In this document: piece after piece, positions 48,528 to 56,396 of the stretch
Position numbering within the stretch: the stretch's first letter is position 1
Layout: every line of letters begins with the position of its first letter
Assembly: GCF_039541575.1 (NCBI RefSeq)
Contig: NZ_BAABGM010000012.1
Span: forward strand, 1 to 64,000
Reading direction: 5' to 3'
Source of the DNA: Fodinibacter luteus
GTDB taxonomy: Bacteria > Actinomycetota > Actinomycetes > Actinomycetales > Dermatophilaceae
Length of the DNA stretch: 64,000 nt
Made by a program: the position numbers and the translations under genes
The notes under the pieces: model-generated
What the model was told of the DNA's origin: nothing
What the model saw: the letters and a program-made list of their open reading frames with translations, nothing else
Database searches by the model: none

Positions 48528-48738
48528 GATGACCACGCTCCTCGAGGAGTCACGAGGGCCGGGCGTGCACGCCCGCCTCCATCATCTCGCGATGGCTGGA
48601 GCGCGCCGGCGGCCTGACTGCTGCGTCACGTCCTCCCGGGGTGCTTCGATGGTGCACCCGCCAAGGAGCGCGCCAAGTACAGGGACACGACGACCCGCCC
48701 AGGGGGTGGCCGCGCCGACCCAGGCTCGGTGGGCGCAC

Positions 48739-48744
48739 TACCCT
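48739..48744 (+). promoter_or_regulatory. -10 box, AsnC-type regulator gene
   Basis: TACCCT ends 6 nt before the GTG at 48751, setting the start. Confidence 0.55.
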
Positions 48745-48750
48745 GAGCGG

Positions 48751-49173
48751 GTGGAAGACCTCGATCGGCGCATCGTCGAGCTGCTCGCCCAGGACGGCCG
48801 GATCAGCTACACCGACCTCGGCAGGTCGCTCGGCATGTCCACGTCGGCGGTGCACCAGCGGGTGCGGCGGCTCGAGCAGCGCGGGGTCATCAAGGGCTAC
48901 ACCGCCCGGGTCGACCACCAGGCCCTCGGCCAGCAGATGACGGCCTTCATCTCGATCACCCCGCTCGACCCGGCCGCTCCCGACGACATACCCGAGCGCC
49001 TCCGCGAGCTGCCCCGGATCGAGGAGTGCCACTCCGTGGCGGGCGACGAGAACTACATCCTCAAGGTTCGGGTGGCCACCCCCTCGGAGCTTGAGGAGCT
49101 CATCGCGAGCGTGCGCGGGGTCGCCAACGTGTCGACCCGCACGACGGTGGTCCTCTCCACGCCCTGGGAGTGA
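48751..49173 (+). CDS. Lrp/AsnC family transcriptional regulator
   Basis: 140-residue feast/famine regulator. The N-terminal helix-turn-helix is EDLDRRIVELLAQDGRISYTDLGRSLGMSTSAVHQRVRRLEQRGVIKGYTARVD; the C-terminal RAM domain (ISITPLDPAAPDDIPERLRELPRIEECHSVAGDENYILKVRVATPSELEELIASVRG) would bind an amino acid and drive oligomerisation. Members commonly sense lysine, leucine or other amino acids. It sits 1.6 kb upstream of the lysine aminomutase genes, so lysine is a natural candidate effector, though unproven. It overlaps the DUF664 gene by 4 nt. Confidence 0.9.
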   Translation: MEDLDRRIVELLAQDGRISYTDLGRSLGMSTSAVHQRVRRLEQRGVIKGYTARVDHQALGQQMTAFISITPLDPAAPDDIPERLRELPRIEECHSVAGDENYILKVRVATPSELEELIASVRGVANVSTRTTVVLSTPWE

Positions 49174-49745
49174 GCGTGCCCGACGGGCTCGCCGCGGACC
49201 TCCAGCGCTACCTCCAGCAGGGGCGCGACGGCATCCTCAGGGCCCTGGACGGGGTCGGCGAGTACGACGCCCGCCGCCCGCTCACGCCGACCGGCACGAA
49301 CCTGCTCGGCCTGGCCAAGCACCTGGCCGGGGTCGAGATCGGGTACCTCACCGCGTCCGTGGGACGACCGGCGCCCGTCCTGCCGTGGGACGAGGACGGC
49401 TCGGTGTGGGAGGGCGCGGACATGTGGGCCCGCGCCGACGAGTCACGCGAGGGCATCCTCGACCTCTACCGCACGGCGTGGTCGCTCTCGGACGCCTCGA
49501 TCGCGGTCCTGCCCCTCGACGCGCCGGCCCGTGTCCCCTGGTGGCCAGAGGAGCGGCGCCGGACGACGTTCGGCCACCTGCTCGTGCGCGTCGTCGCCGA
49601 GACGGCGCAGCACGCCGGGCACGCCGACATCCTGCGCGAGGGTCTGGACGGTCAGGCCGGACGTGACCACGACGACCTCGGCGACGCCGACCAGTGGACC
49701 GCGTACGTCTCAGCCGTCCAGCAGGCCGCCGACGCCCACCGCTGA
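49170..49745 (+). CDS. DinB/DUF664 family protein
   Basis: 191-residue four-helix-bundle protein of the DinB-like superfamily, closest to DUF664. The probable metal-binding histidines are in LLGLAKHLAGVEIGYL and in LVRVVAETAQHAGHADILRE. Some superfamily members are mycothiol-dependent transferases (for example maleylpyruvate isomerase), which fits a mycothiol-making organism, but no specific reaction can be assigned. The GTG start overlaps the regulator stop (GTGA), so the two are probably co-expressed. Confidence 0.8.
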   Translation: MSVPDGLAADLQRYLQQGRDGILRALDGVGEYDARRPLTPTGTNLLGLAKHLAGVEIGYLTASVGRPAPVLPWDEDGSVWEGADMWARADESREGILDLYRTAWSLSDASIAVLPLDAPARVPWWPEERRRTTFGHLLVRVVAETAQHAGHADILREGLDGQAGRDHDDLGDADQWTAYVSAVQQAADAHR

Positions 49746-49812
49746 CCCGGAGAGCCGACGGCGGCGGCCACGACCGGAACGACAGGGACCACCGGAACGA
49801 TCGGACCGCGTC

Positions 49813-50298
49813 CTAGCGGCCGATGTCGGCGACGACCGCTCCGGTGACGTGCCGCAGGTCGGCGGGGGAGAGGCCGAGGTCGAGGCCGCGCCTCCCCCCG
49901 GAGACGTAGACGACGTCGAACAGCTCGGCGCTCTCGTCGAGCACCGTGGGCAGCGGTCGTCGCTGCCCCACTGGCGAGATGCCGCCGAGCACGTAGCCCG
50001 ACGACCGCTGTGCGGCAACGGGATCCGCCATCACGACCTTCTTGACTCCGAGCGCCGTCGCCATCGCCTTGAGGTCCAGCGACCCCGCGACGGGCACGAC
50101 GGCCACCGCCAGGCCGGCGCCGGTGTCGACGACGAGCGTCTTGAACACCTGCTCCGCCGGCAGCCCGAGCGCCTCGGCCGCCTCCATGCCGTAGGAGCGT
50201 GCCGCTGAGTCGTGCTCGTAGGCGTGCTGCGAGAACGCGACGCCCGCCACGGTGAGTGCCACCGTAGCGGGCGTGCCGGAGGAGTCGCGGCGCGGCAT
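49813..50298 (-). CDS. ybaK: Cys-tRNA(Pro)/YbaK-type aminoacyl-tRNA deacylase
   Basis: 161-residue editing-domain protein that hydrolyses mischarged aminoacyl-tRNA in trans, typically Cys-tRNA(Pro). The YbaK core is seen: FSQHAYEHDSAARSYGMEAAEALGLPAEQVFKTLVVDTGAGLAVAVVPVAGSLDLKAMATALGVKKVVMADPVAAQRSSGYVLGGISPVGQRRPLPTVLDESA, with the GGISPVGQ loop and catalytic Lys in FKTLV. The start is set by a -10 box 7 nt upstream. It converges on the DUF664 gene and lies just downstream of kamA on the same strand, 27 bp away. Confidence 0.88.
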   Translation of the reverse strand: MPRRDSSGTPATVALTVAGVAFSQHAYEHDSAARSYGMEAAEALGLPAEQVFKTLVVDTGAGLAVAVVPVAGSLDLKAMATALGVKKVVMADPVAAQRSSGYVLGGISPVGQRRPLPTVLDESAELFDVVYVSGGRRGLDLGLSPADLRHVTGAVVADIGR

Positions 50299-50317
50299 AC
50301 GACAGAGCGTATGCCGC
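50292..50317. promoter_or_regulatory. inverted repeat at the ybaK start with -10 box
   Basis: GCGGCATAC (50292-50300) and GTATGCCGC (50309-50317) form a perfect 9-bp inverted repeat around 8 nt. Within it, minus-strand TACGCT (50306-50311) is the -10 box, 7 nt before the ybaK ATG at 50298. The repeat could be an operator or the terminator of kamA, which ends at 50326. Confidence 0.45.
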
Positions 50318-50325
50318 CCGCCCGC

Positions 50326-51771
50326 CTACCCGAGGTCGGCGGCGGAGGCCGCGCGGCTGGCGCTGGCGCCGACGAGGGCGGCCTCGTGCGACGCCTGGAG
50401 GTCGGTCGTCGAGCGCCACCAGTCCTGCCCGGCCTGCGGGAGGGTGTAGATCGGGTCGTAGTAGACGTACTCGCGCGACAGCGCCTGCTCGTCACCCGCC
50501 TCGATCGAGGTGCGGTAGTGCTTGCGCCAGAACGACATCCCGTGCTCGGTCTCGTAGCTCTCGACCTGGTGCACCCAGCGCTTGCCGACGAACGGGACGT
50601 CGCAGACGATGCGCGGCGTCGCGAAGCCGGGCAGGTAGCCCATGATCGCGTGCTGGAGCTCCTGGGCCTCCTTGAGCGAGAGCCGCCAGTGCTCGGAGAA
50701 CGGGATCATGTCGCACATGTAGAAGTAGTACGGCGTGATCATGGCCTCGTCCTGGAGGGCGAAGCAGAGGTCGAGCAGCTGCTCGGGGGTGTCGTTGACC
50801 CCCCGCATGAGAACGCCCTGGTTGCGCACGTTGCGCACCCCGGCGTCGAGCATGGCCGTCGCCGCCTTGGCGACGAGCGGGGTCACGGACTGCACGCTGT
50901 TGACGTGGGTGTGGATCGCGACGGAGACGCCGCGCGCACGCGCCTTGTGCGAGATGCGGGCCACGCCCTCGACGACGTCCTCCTGCAGCCAGTGCTGCGG
51001 CAGGCCCATGAGCGCCTTGGTCGCGAGCCGGATGTCGCGCACCGTCTCGATCTCGAGCAGCTTGTCGAGGAACCCCTCGAGGTTCTTCCAGGGCATGTTG
51101 GCGACGTCGCCCCCGGAGACGACGACGTCGCGCACCCCCGGCGTGCGGTGCAGGTAGTCGAGCATCGCGGCGTACCGGTCGACGGGCTTGCCGGCCAGCT
51201 TGAGCTTGGTGAACTGCGGGGTCGAGTTCCCGACGAGGTCCATGCGCGTGCAGTGGCCGCAGTACTGCGGGCACGTCGGCAGCATCTCGGCGAGCACCTT
51301 CGTCGGGTAGCGGTGGGTCAGCCCCTCGACGACCCACATGTCGTGCTCGTGCAGGCTGTCCCGGGTAGCGAAGGGGTGGCTCGGCCAGTCGGTTCGACGG
51401 TCGGAGAAGACCGGCAGCATGTAGCGGCGGACCGGGTCGGCGTAGAACGCCTCGGTGAAGGCCGGCCCGGCGGCCGGCATCGGCTCGTCGGTGGCGGGCA
51501 CCATGGTGTTCATCATCTGCGGCGTGACGAGCATCGACATCGTCGCCCGCTCGGCCTGGTCGCGCTCGAGGTCGGCGTAGAAGCGATCCTCGAGCAGGTC
51601 GCCCATGAGCGCGCGCAGCTGCGTGACGTTCTTGATGCAGTGCACCCGCTGCCACTGCACGTCCTCCCACTCCGCGGTGGTGACGTCGCGCCACCCCGGG
51701 AGACGGGTCCAGTCGGGCTCAATCAGCTCACGTCGCCGGTAGGCGTACGGCTGGTCGATGTTCGTCGTCAT
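50326..51771 (-). CDS. kamA: lysine 2,3-aminomutase (radical SAM, PLP)
   Basis: Converts L-lysine to L-beta-lysine, the first step of lysine fermentation. The 481-residue product has the radical-SAM 4Fe-4S motif CPQYCGHC (Cys167, Cys171, Cys174). Asp327 (RGVNDTPE) and Asp354 (FYMCDMIPFSEH) correspond tentatively to the residues that bind the lysine side-chain amine in the clostridial enzyme. The PLP-lysine loop differs: DVPFVGKRW with Lys397 stands where classic enzymes have a PGGGGK sequence. This fits a divergent actinobacterial KamA branch, so a related substrate is not excluded. The start at 51771 follows a -10 box 7 nt upstream. Divergent from kdd. Confidence 0.85.
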   Translation of the reverse strand: MTTNIDQPYAYRRRELIEPDWTRLPGWRDVTTAEWEDVQWQRVHCIKNVTQLRALMGDLLEDRFYADLERDQAERATMSMLVTPQMMNTMVPATDEPMPAAGPAFTEAFYADPVRRYMLPVFSDRRTDWPSHPFATRDSLHEHDMWVVEGLTHRYPTKVLAEMLPTCPQYCGHCTRMDLVGNSTPQFTKLKLAGKPVDRYAAMLDYLHRTPGVRDVVVSGGDVANMPWKNLEGFLDKLLEIETVRDIRLATKALMGLPQHWLQEDVVEGVARISHKARARGVSVAIHTHVNSVQSVTPLVAKAATAMLDAGVRNVRNQGVLMRGVNDTPEQLLDLCFALQDEAMITPYYFYMCDMIPFSEHWRLSLKEAQELQHAIMGYLPGFATPRIVCDVPFVGKRWVHQVESYETEHGMSFWRKHYRTSIEAGDEQALSREYVYYDPIYTLPQAGQDWWRSTTDLQASHEAALVGASASRAASAADLG

Positions 51772-51778
51772 GCATGGC

Positions 51779-51784
51779 AGGATA
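51779..51784 (-). promoter_or_regulatory. -10 box, kamA
   Basis: Minus-strand TATCCT ends 7 nt before the ATG at 51771, excluding the ATG six codons upstream. Confidence 0.55.
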
Positions 51785-51813
51785 CGCAATGAAGGACGCC
51801 AAAGTCACGTTGG

Positions 51814-51829
51814 GCCGCAAATACTGCGG
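51814..51829 (+). promoter_or_regulatory. kdd promoter with palindromic GCAAAT operator
   Basis: CCGCA-AATAC-TGCGG (51815-51829) is a perfect 5-bp inverted repeat. Its centre contains AATACT (51820-51825), the likely -10 box of kdd, with a leader of about 26 nt to the GTG at 51858. GCCGCAAAT recurs in the kamD promoter at 59282. Confidence 0.5.
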
Positions 51830-51857
51830 TCGCGTGTCGGATGACGAGGAGATTCTT

Positions 51858-52910
51858 GTGCGCAGCACCCCGTCCTCACCTGTCGGACTGCACCGGGTTC
51901 TCGACCCGGCCGGAGCATCCCTGCCCCAGGCCGCCGGCGTCCTCGACGCCTCACCGGAGCTGTGGCCGGACGAGGTGCGCATCGACGTCGAGACCCTCAA
52001 CCTCGACGCGGCGTCCTTCCGCCAGCTCGTCGACAAGCACGACGGTGACGGTGATGCCGTGCGTGCCGAGGTGCTCGACATCGTCGCCACGCGCGGCAAG
52101 ATGCAGAACCCGGTGACCGGGTCCGGCGGCATGCTCATCGGCACCGTCGCCGAGGTCGGGCCGCAGTCGCCGCTCGGCCTGGCGGTGGGGGACCGGGTGG
52201 CTACCCTCGTCTCGCTGTCCCTGACCCCGCTCGTCATCACCGACGGCCTGGCCGGCTGGGACGGCCGCTCCGAGCGGGTGCCCGCCGCCGGCACCGCCGT
52301 GCTGTTCGGCCGCTCGATCGCCGCACGCCTGCCCGACGACCTCTCGCCCGACCTCGCGCTCATGGTCATGGACGTCTGCGGCGCCCCGGCCCTCGTGAGC
52401 CGCGTCGTCGGCGAGTACGTCCAGCGCGGCCACGCCCCGACCGTCTGCGTGCTCGGGGCCGCCGGCAAGTCCGGGTCGCTCTCGCTCGCGGCGGCACGGG
52501 CCGCCGGCGCGACGCGGTGCATCGGCGTCGTGCCCGTCGACCACGAGGCCGACCTGCTGAGGCCGACCGGCCTCGCCGACGCCGTCGTCGTCGCCGATGC
52601 CCGCTCCCCGATCGGGCTCTCGGATGCCGTCGCTGGCGCGGGCGGCCCGGCCGACGTCACCGTCGTCTGTGTCGACGTGCCGGGCTGCGAGCAGCCGGCC
52701 ATCCTCGCCACCGCCCAGGGTGGCACCATCATCTACTTCTCGATGGCGACGAGCTTCTCGGCCGCCGCGCTCGGGGCCGAGGGCCTCGCCGCCGACGTGC
52801 GGATGCTCGTCGGCAACGGCTACGTGCCGGGACACGCGGACCTGGCGCTCGACCTCGTGCGCCGGGTGCCCGCCGTGCGCGCGCTCTTCGAGGGACGGCT
52901 CACCGAGTAG
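51858..52910 (+). CDS. kdd: L-erythro-3,5-diaminohexanoate dehydrogenase
   Basis: Oxidises 3,5-diaminohexanoate to 5-amino-3-oxohexanoate with NAD(P)+, the third lysine-fermentation step. The 350-residue product matches Kdd: GLHRVLDPAGASLPQAAGVLDASPELWPDEVRIDVETLNLDAASF, KMQNPVTGSGGMLIGTVAEVGP and the Rossmann motif VCVLGAAGKSGSLSLAAARAAGATR. GSGGMLIG is highly characteristic of the family. The GTG at 51858 is chosen because GAGGAG lies 6 nt upstream and it gives normal family length; in-frame starts at 51774, 51789 and 51834 would add 8-28 residues. The stop codon lies in a 23-bp tandem duplication. Confidence 0.88.
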   Translation: MRSTPSSPVGLHRVLDPAGASLPQAAGVLDASPELWPDEVRIDVETLNLDAASFRQLVDKHDGDGDAVRAEVLDIVATRGKMQNPVTGSGGMLIGTVAEVGPQSPLGLAVGDRVATLVSLSLTPLVITDGLAGWDGRSERVPAAGTAVLFGRSIAARLPDDLSPDLALMVMDVCGAPALVSRVVGEYVQRGHAPTVCVLGAAGKSGSLSLAAARAAGATRCIGVVPVDHEADLLRPTGLADAVVVADARSPIGLSDAVAGAGGPADVTVVCVDVPGCEQPAILATAQGGTIIYFSMATSFSAAALGAEGLAADVRMLVGNGYVPGHADLALDLVRRVPAVRALFEGRLTE

Positions 52911-52934
52911 CCGAGGGACGGCTCACCGAGGAGC
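52889..52934. repeat. 23-bp tandem duplication across the kdd stop
   Basis: Copies 52889-52911 and 52912-52934 match at 22 of 23 positions. The single difference turns the TAG stop of copy 1 into GAG in copy 2. Confidence 0.9.
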
Positions 52935-52993
52935 CGCGCGAGGCGACGTCCGCTCATCCACGGGGGGTGACGCCCGCCCCACCCCCCCGCGAC

Positions 52994-52999
52994 TAGCGT
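52994..52999 (+). promoter_or_regulatory. -10 box, lipoprotein gene
   Basis: TAGCGT lies 46 nt before the ATG at 53046, giving a leader of about 40 nt with a GAGGAAG ribosome site. Confidence 0.5.
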
Positions 53000-53045
53000 C
53001 GAGGGCAGTTCCCGAGCCAGGTCCCAGCCACACGAGGAAGCCGCC

Positions 53046-53546
53046 ATGAACCGCCCCACCACCCGCCGCCTCGCCCCTGTCGTCACCGTCGCGCTCGCCC
53101 TGCTCCTCGCCGGGTGCTCGTCCGACGAGCCGACCGACGGGTCCGCCGGCAGCTCGCCCGCCGCCAGTGCCGCCGCGTCGGCGTCCGCCGAGCTGTGCGA
53201 CAGCTTCGCCGAGCTCAAGACCGACGCCGCGGACCTCGCCTCGGCCAAGGTCGACGCGAGCGGCACCCCCGAGGAGGTCCAGCAGCAGGTCGACGCCCTG
53301 GCCGCCAAGGCCGACAAGGTGCGTGACGACCTCAACACCATGATGGTGGCGTCCGACGGGGGCCCCGCCGCGGCCGTGATCGGCGCCCTGAACCAGAAGG
53401 CCGACGCGCTCAAGGAGGAGCTGACCATCGCGAAGGCCGGGGCCCAGGAGGACCTCGCCGTGAAGGTCACCGCCGCCCAGGAGGAGGTCGCGACCGCCCT
53501 CGAGCCGGTGACCACCACCGTGGGCGCGCTCTGCCCCTCGAGCTGA
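53046..53546 (+). CDS. small lipoprotein, Ala/Lys-rich helical
   Basis: 166-residue protein of unknown function. The signal peptide MNRPTTRRLAPVVTVALALLLAGC ends in the lipobox LLAGC. A Ser/Ala-rich linker follows, then a long helical region (SFAELKTDAADLASAKVDASGTPEEVQQQVDALAAKADKVRDDL and QKADALKEELTIAKAGAQEDLAVKVTAAQEEVATAL) resembling a coiled coil. Cys residues near both ends of the mature domain (AELCDSF and GALCPSS) could form a disulfide. It has its own promoter and ribosome site and may be unrelated to the flanking lysine genes. Confidence 0.7.
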   Translation: MNRPTTRRLAPVVTVALALLLAGCSSDEPTDGSAGSSPAASAAASASAELCDSFAELKTDAADLASAKVDASGTPEEVQQQVDALAAKADKVRDDLNTMMVASDGGPAAAVIGALNQKADALKEELTIAKAGAQEDLAVKVTAAQEEVATALEPVTTTVGALCPSS

Positions 53547-53585
53547 GCGCACCCCGAGTCGAGCGCACCCCGAGCCGAGCGCACC
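53545..53585. repeat. 16-bp tandem repeat after the lipoprotein gene
   Basis: GAGCGCACCCCGAGTC is present about 2.6 times in a row starting inside the lipoprotein stop codon: 53545-53560, 53561-53576 (one mismatch) and a partial copy. Confidence 0.85.
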
Positions 53586-53664
53586 GCCGGGCCGGCTCCC
53601 GGCCCCGCCCGACGCCACGACCGGGCACCCCGGTGCCGCCGACCCACCACCGAAGAGGACCACG

Positions 53665-54243
53665 ATGTCCGAGGACACCACCGACCACACTGCCGATGTC
53701 AGCGCCGAGGTCGCCGCCGTGAGCGACGGCGCCACCACCCTGTTCGTCGCCGACTTCGACGACACCGACACCGCGTGGGAGGCCTACGAGGCGCTGCGCT
53801 CGGTCGCGGACGGCCGCACCCTCTCCATCGACGGCGTCATCGTGGTCACGCGGGACACGGACGGCCGGCTCGAGATCCAGAAGGCGACCGACCACTCGAC
53901 CATGCGCGGCCTGACGTGGGGCGTCGTGGGCGGCGCCGCACTCGGCCTCCTCTTCCCGCCGTCGGTCATCGGCAGCGCCGTCGCCCTCGGCGCGGGTGGT
54001 GCGGCCCTCGGGAAGGCCCGGCAGCTGCACCACCGGACGGGTCTGGAGCGGCAGCTCGAGTTCTCGGTGGCGCCCGGGCACTCCGGCATCGTGGCCCTCG
54101 TCTCCGACCCGGGTGCGATCGAGATCCGCACGGCGCTCGCCACGGCGAACGCGATCGTCGAGTCCGCCGTCGAGGACGTCGTCGCCAAGGACATCAGGGC
54201 CCTGGCCAAGGAGGCCGAGGCCGAGGAGTCCGCGGGCACCTGA
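53665..54243 (+). CDS. DUF1269 family membrane-associated protein
   Basis: 192-residue protein of the DUF1269 family. The N-terminal ferredoxin-like half contains TTLFVADFDDTDTAWEAYEALRSVADGRTLSIDGVIVVTRDTDGRLEIQ. It is followed by a Gly/Ala-rich hydrophobic hairpin (GLTWGVVGGAALGLLFPPSVIGSAVALGAGGAALG), then a second conserved segment (GLERQLEFSVAPGHSGIVALVSDPGAIEIRTAL). The pattern suggests membrane contact with a cytoplasmic domain; the function is unknown, with stress-related expression reported for some relatives. AGAGG precedes the ATG. It lies between kdd and pta without an obvious metabolic link. Confidence 0.82.
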   Translation: MSEDTTDHTADVSAEVAAVSDGATTLFVADFDDTDTAWEAYEALRSVADGRTLSIDGVIVVTRDTDGRLEIQKATDHSTMRGLTWGVVGGAALGLLFPPSVIGSAVALGAGGAALGKARQLHHRTGLERQLEFSVAPGHSGIVALVSDPGAIEIRTALATANAIVESAVEDVVAKDIRALAKEAEAEESAGT

Positions 54244-54326
54244 TTTGCCCGTGCACACGCGACGGAGTTGGGTGGGGGCATGAGCAGCCGCAGCGGCACG
54301 ACACCCACGCACTCGAAGCCACGGCC

Positions 54327-56396
54327 GTGACGGGCCTGTACCTCGCGGGGACCGAGGCCAGGTCGGGCAAGTCCGCCGTGGCGGTCGGCCTCGTGAGCCG
54401 GCTCGCCCGCCGGCACGGTCGGGTCGGGGTCTTCCGGCCCGTCGTCCAGCGCGGGGAGGGTGACGAGCTGTTGGGCGTGCTCCTCCAGGAGGCTCACACC
54501 GACCTCTCGCCGGCCCGTGCGTGGGGCGTGACCCATGACGCGTTGCACGACGACCACGACCGCGCGCTCGGCTCCGTCGTCGACCGGTACCACGCGATGG
54601 CCCAGGACCACGACGTCGTCCTCGTCGTCGGCTCCGACTTCTCCGACGTCGTCGCCCCGACCGAGTTCGCGACGAACGCCCGCATCGCCGCCGACCTCGG
54701 GACCCCCCTCGTTCTCGTCGCCCCCGCCCGCGACCGGGACGCGCGCGAGCTCGCCGCGAGCGCCGCCGTCTCCGTGGCCGCCGCCCGGCAGGTGCACGCG
54801 CACGTCGGCGGGGTCATCGCCAACCAGGTCCCGGACGAGGACCGCCCCGGCATGCTGGGGGCGCTGCGCGAGCGGCTGGGCGACCTGCCGGTGTGGGCGC
54901 TCAGCGAGACCCCCCTGCTGCGGGCACCGACGGTGGCCGACCTCGTCGAGGCGTGCGACGGCATCCTCGTCCACGGCGACCCCGAGCTGCTCGACCGTGA
55001 GAGCCTCGGCCTCGTCGTCGCGGCGATGTCGATGCCGCACGTCATCGACCGCCTCATCGAGGGCTCGGTCGTCATCGTGCCCGGGGACCGTGACGACGTC
55101 GTGCTGGGCGTGCTGCTCGCCCACCAGGCGCGCACGCTGCCGGCCCTGTCCGGTGTCGTGCTCAACGGCGGCTTCCAGCTCTCGCCGCAGGTCGACCGGC
55201 TCATCGCGGGGCTCGACGTGCGGCTCCCGATCATCTCGTGCCGGCAGGGCACCATGGCGACCGCGACGGCGCTGGGACGGGTCGAGGGCCGGATCACCGC
55301 CGACTCCGCCCGCAAGATCCGCGCGGCCGCGGGGCTCCTCGACCGGGCCGACGGCCTCGACGTGCTCGACGCGCTCGTGGGGGAGGGGTCCGACGGCGGC
55401 GAGCGCGCGGTCACCCCGCTCATGTTCGAGCACGACCTCGTCGAACGGGCGCGCCGCGCGCACGCCCGCATCGTCCTGCCCGAGGGCGCCGAGGAACGCA
55501 TCATCCTCGCGGCCGAGCAGGTGCTCTCCCGGGGCATCGCCCGGCTCACGCTCCTCGGCGACGAGGGTGAGATCCGCTCCCGGGCCCGGCAGCTCGGCGC
55601 CGACCTCGGTGAGGCGGAGGTCGTCGACCCTGCGACGAGCCCCTGGCGCGAGCAGTTCGCCACGGAGTACGCCCGCCTGCGGGCCCACAAGGGGGTGACG
55701 GCCGAGCAGGCCTTCGACCGGGTCGTCGACCCGTCGTACTTCGGCACGATGATGGTGCACGCCGGTCGGGCCGACGGCATGGTGTCCGGGTGCGTCACGA
55801 CGACGGCGCACACGATCCGGCCGGCGCTCGAGGTCGTGCGCACGGCCCCGGGCGTCTCCGTCGTCTCGAGCGTGTTCCTCATGTGCCTGGCCGACCGGGT
55901 GCTCGTCTACGGCGACTGCGCGGTCAACCCCGACCCGAGCGCGGAGCAGCTCGCGGACATCGCGATCTCCTCGGCCCGCACGGCCGCCCGGTTCGGCATC
56001 GACCCCCGCGTCGCGATGCTCTCGTACTCCACCGGCGAGTCCGGCACGGGTGCCGACGTCGACAAGGTGCGCGCCGCCACCGCCCTCGTGCGCGAGCGGG
56101 CGCCGGACCTGCTCGTCGAGGGGCCGATCCAGTACGACGCCGCGGTCGACCCGAACGTGGCCCGGACCAAGCTGCGCGACAGCCCGGTCGCCGGGCGGGC
56201 CACGGTGCTCGTCTTCCCCGACCTCAACACGGGGAACAACACCTACAAGGCGGTCCAGCGCAGCGCCGACGCCGTCGCCATCGGGCCGGTGCTCCAGGGC
56301 CTCAACCGCCCGGTCAACGACCTGTCGCGCGGCGCCCTCGTGCGCGACATCGTCAACACAGTGGCCATCACCGCGGTCCAGGGGGAGCCGGAATGA
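54327..56396 (+). CDS. pta: phosphate acetyltransferase
   Basis: Converts acetyl-CoA and phosphate to acetyl phosphate. The 689-residue product is the long Pta form: an N-terminal DRTGG/BioD-like domain (TGLYLAGTEARSGKSAVAVGLVSRLARR with a degenerate P-loop), a middle DRTGG domain, and the catalytic C-terminal third (HARIVLPEGAEERIILAAEQVLSRGIARLTLLG, DGMVSGCVTTTAHTIRPALEVVRTAPGVSVVSSVFLM, YDAAVDPNVARTKLRDSPVAGRATVLVFPDLNTGNNTYKAVQRSA). Next to lysine-fermentation genes it would drain the acetyl-CoA made from acetoacetate. The GTG at 54327 gives the family start but lacks a strong ribosome site. Overlaps ackA by 4 nt. Confidence 0.95.
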   Translation: MTGLYLAGTEARSGKSAVAVGLVSRLARRHGRVGVFRPVVQRGEGDELLGVLLQEAHTDLSPARAWGVTHDALHDDHDRALGSVVDRYHAMAQDHDVVLVVGSDFSDVVAPTEFATNARIAADLGTPLVLVAPARDRDARELAASAAVSVAAARQVHAHVGGVIANQVPDEDRPGMLGALRERLGDLPVWALSETPLLRAPTVADLVEACDGILVHGDPELLDRESLGLVVAAMSMPHVIDRLIEGSVVIVPGDRDDVVLGVLLAHQARTLPALSGVVLNGGFQLSPQVDRLIAGLDVRLPIISCRQGTMATATALGRVEGRITADSARKIRAAAGLLDRADGLDVLDALVGEGSDGGERAVTPLMFEHDLVERARRAHARIVLPEGAEERIILAAEQVLSRGIARLTLLGDEGEIRSRARQLGADLGEAEVVDPATSPWREQFATEYARLRAHKGVTAEQAFDRVVDPSYFGTMMVHAGRADGMVSGCVTTTAHTIRPALEVVRTAPGVSVVSSVFLMCLADRVLVYGDCAVNPDPSAEQLADIAISSARTAARFGIDPRVAMLSYSTGESGTGADVDKVRAATALVRERAPDLLVEGPIQYDAAVDPNVARTKLRDSPVAGRATVLVFPDLNTGNNTYKAVQRSADAVAIGPVLQGLNRPVNDLSRGALVRDIVNTVAITAVQGEPE

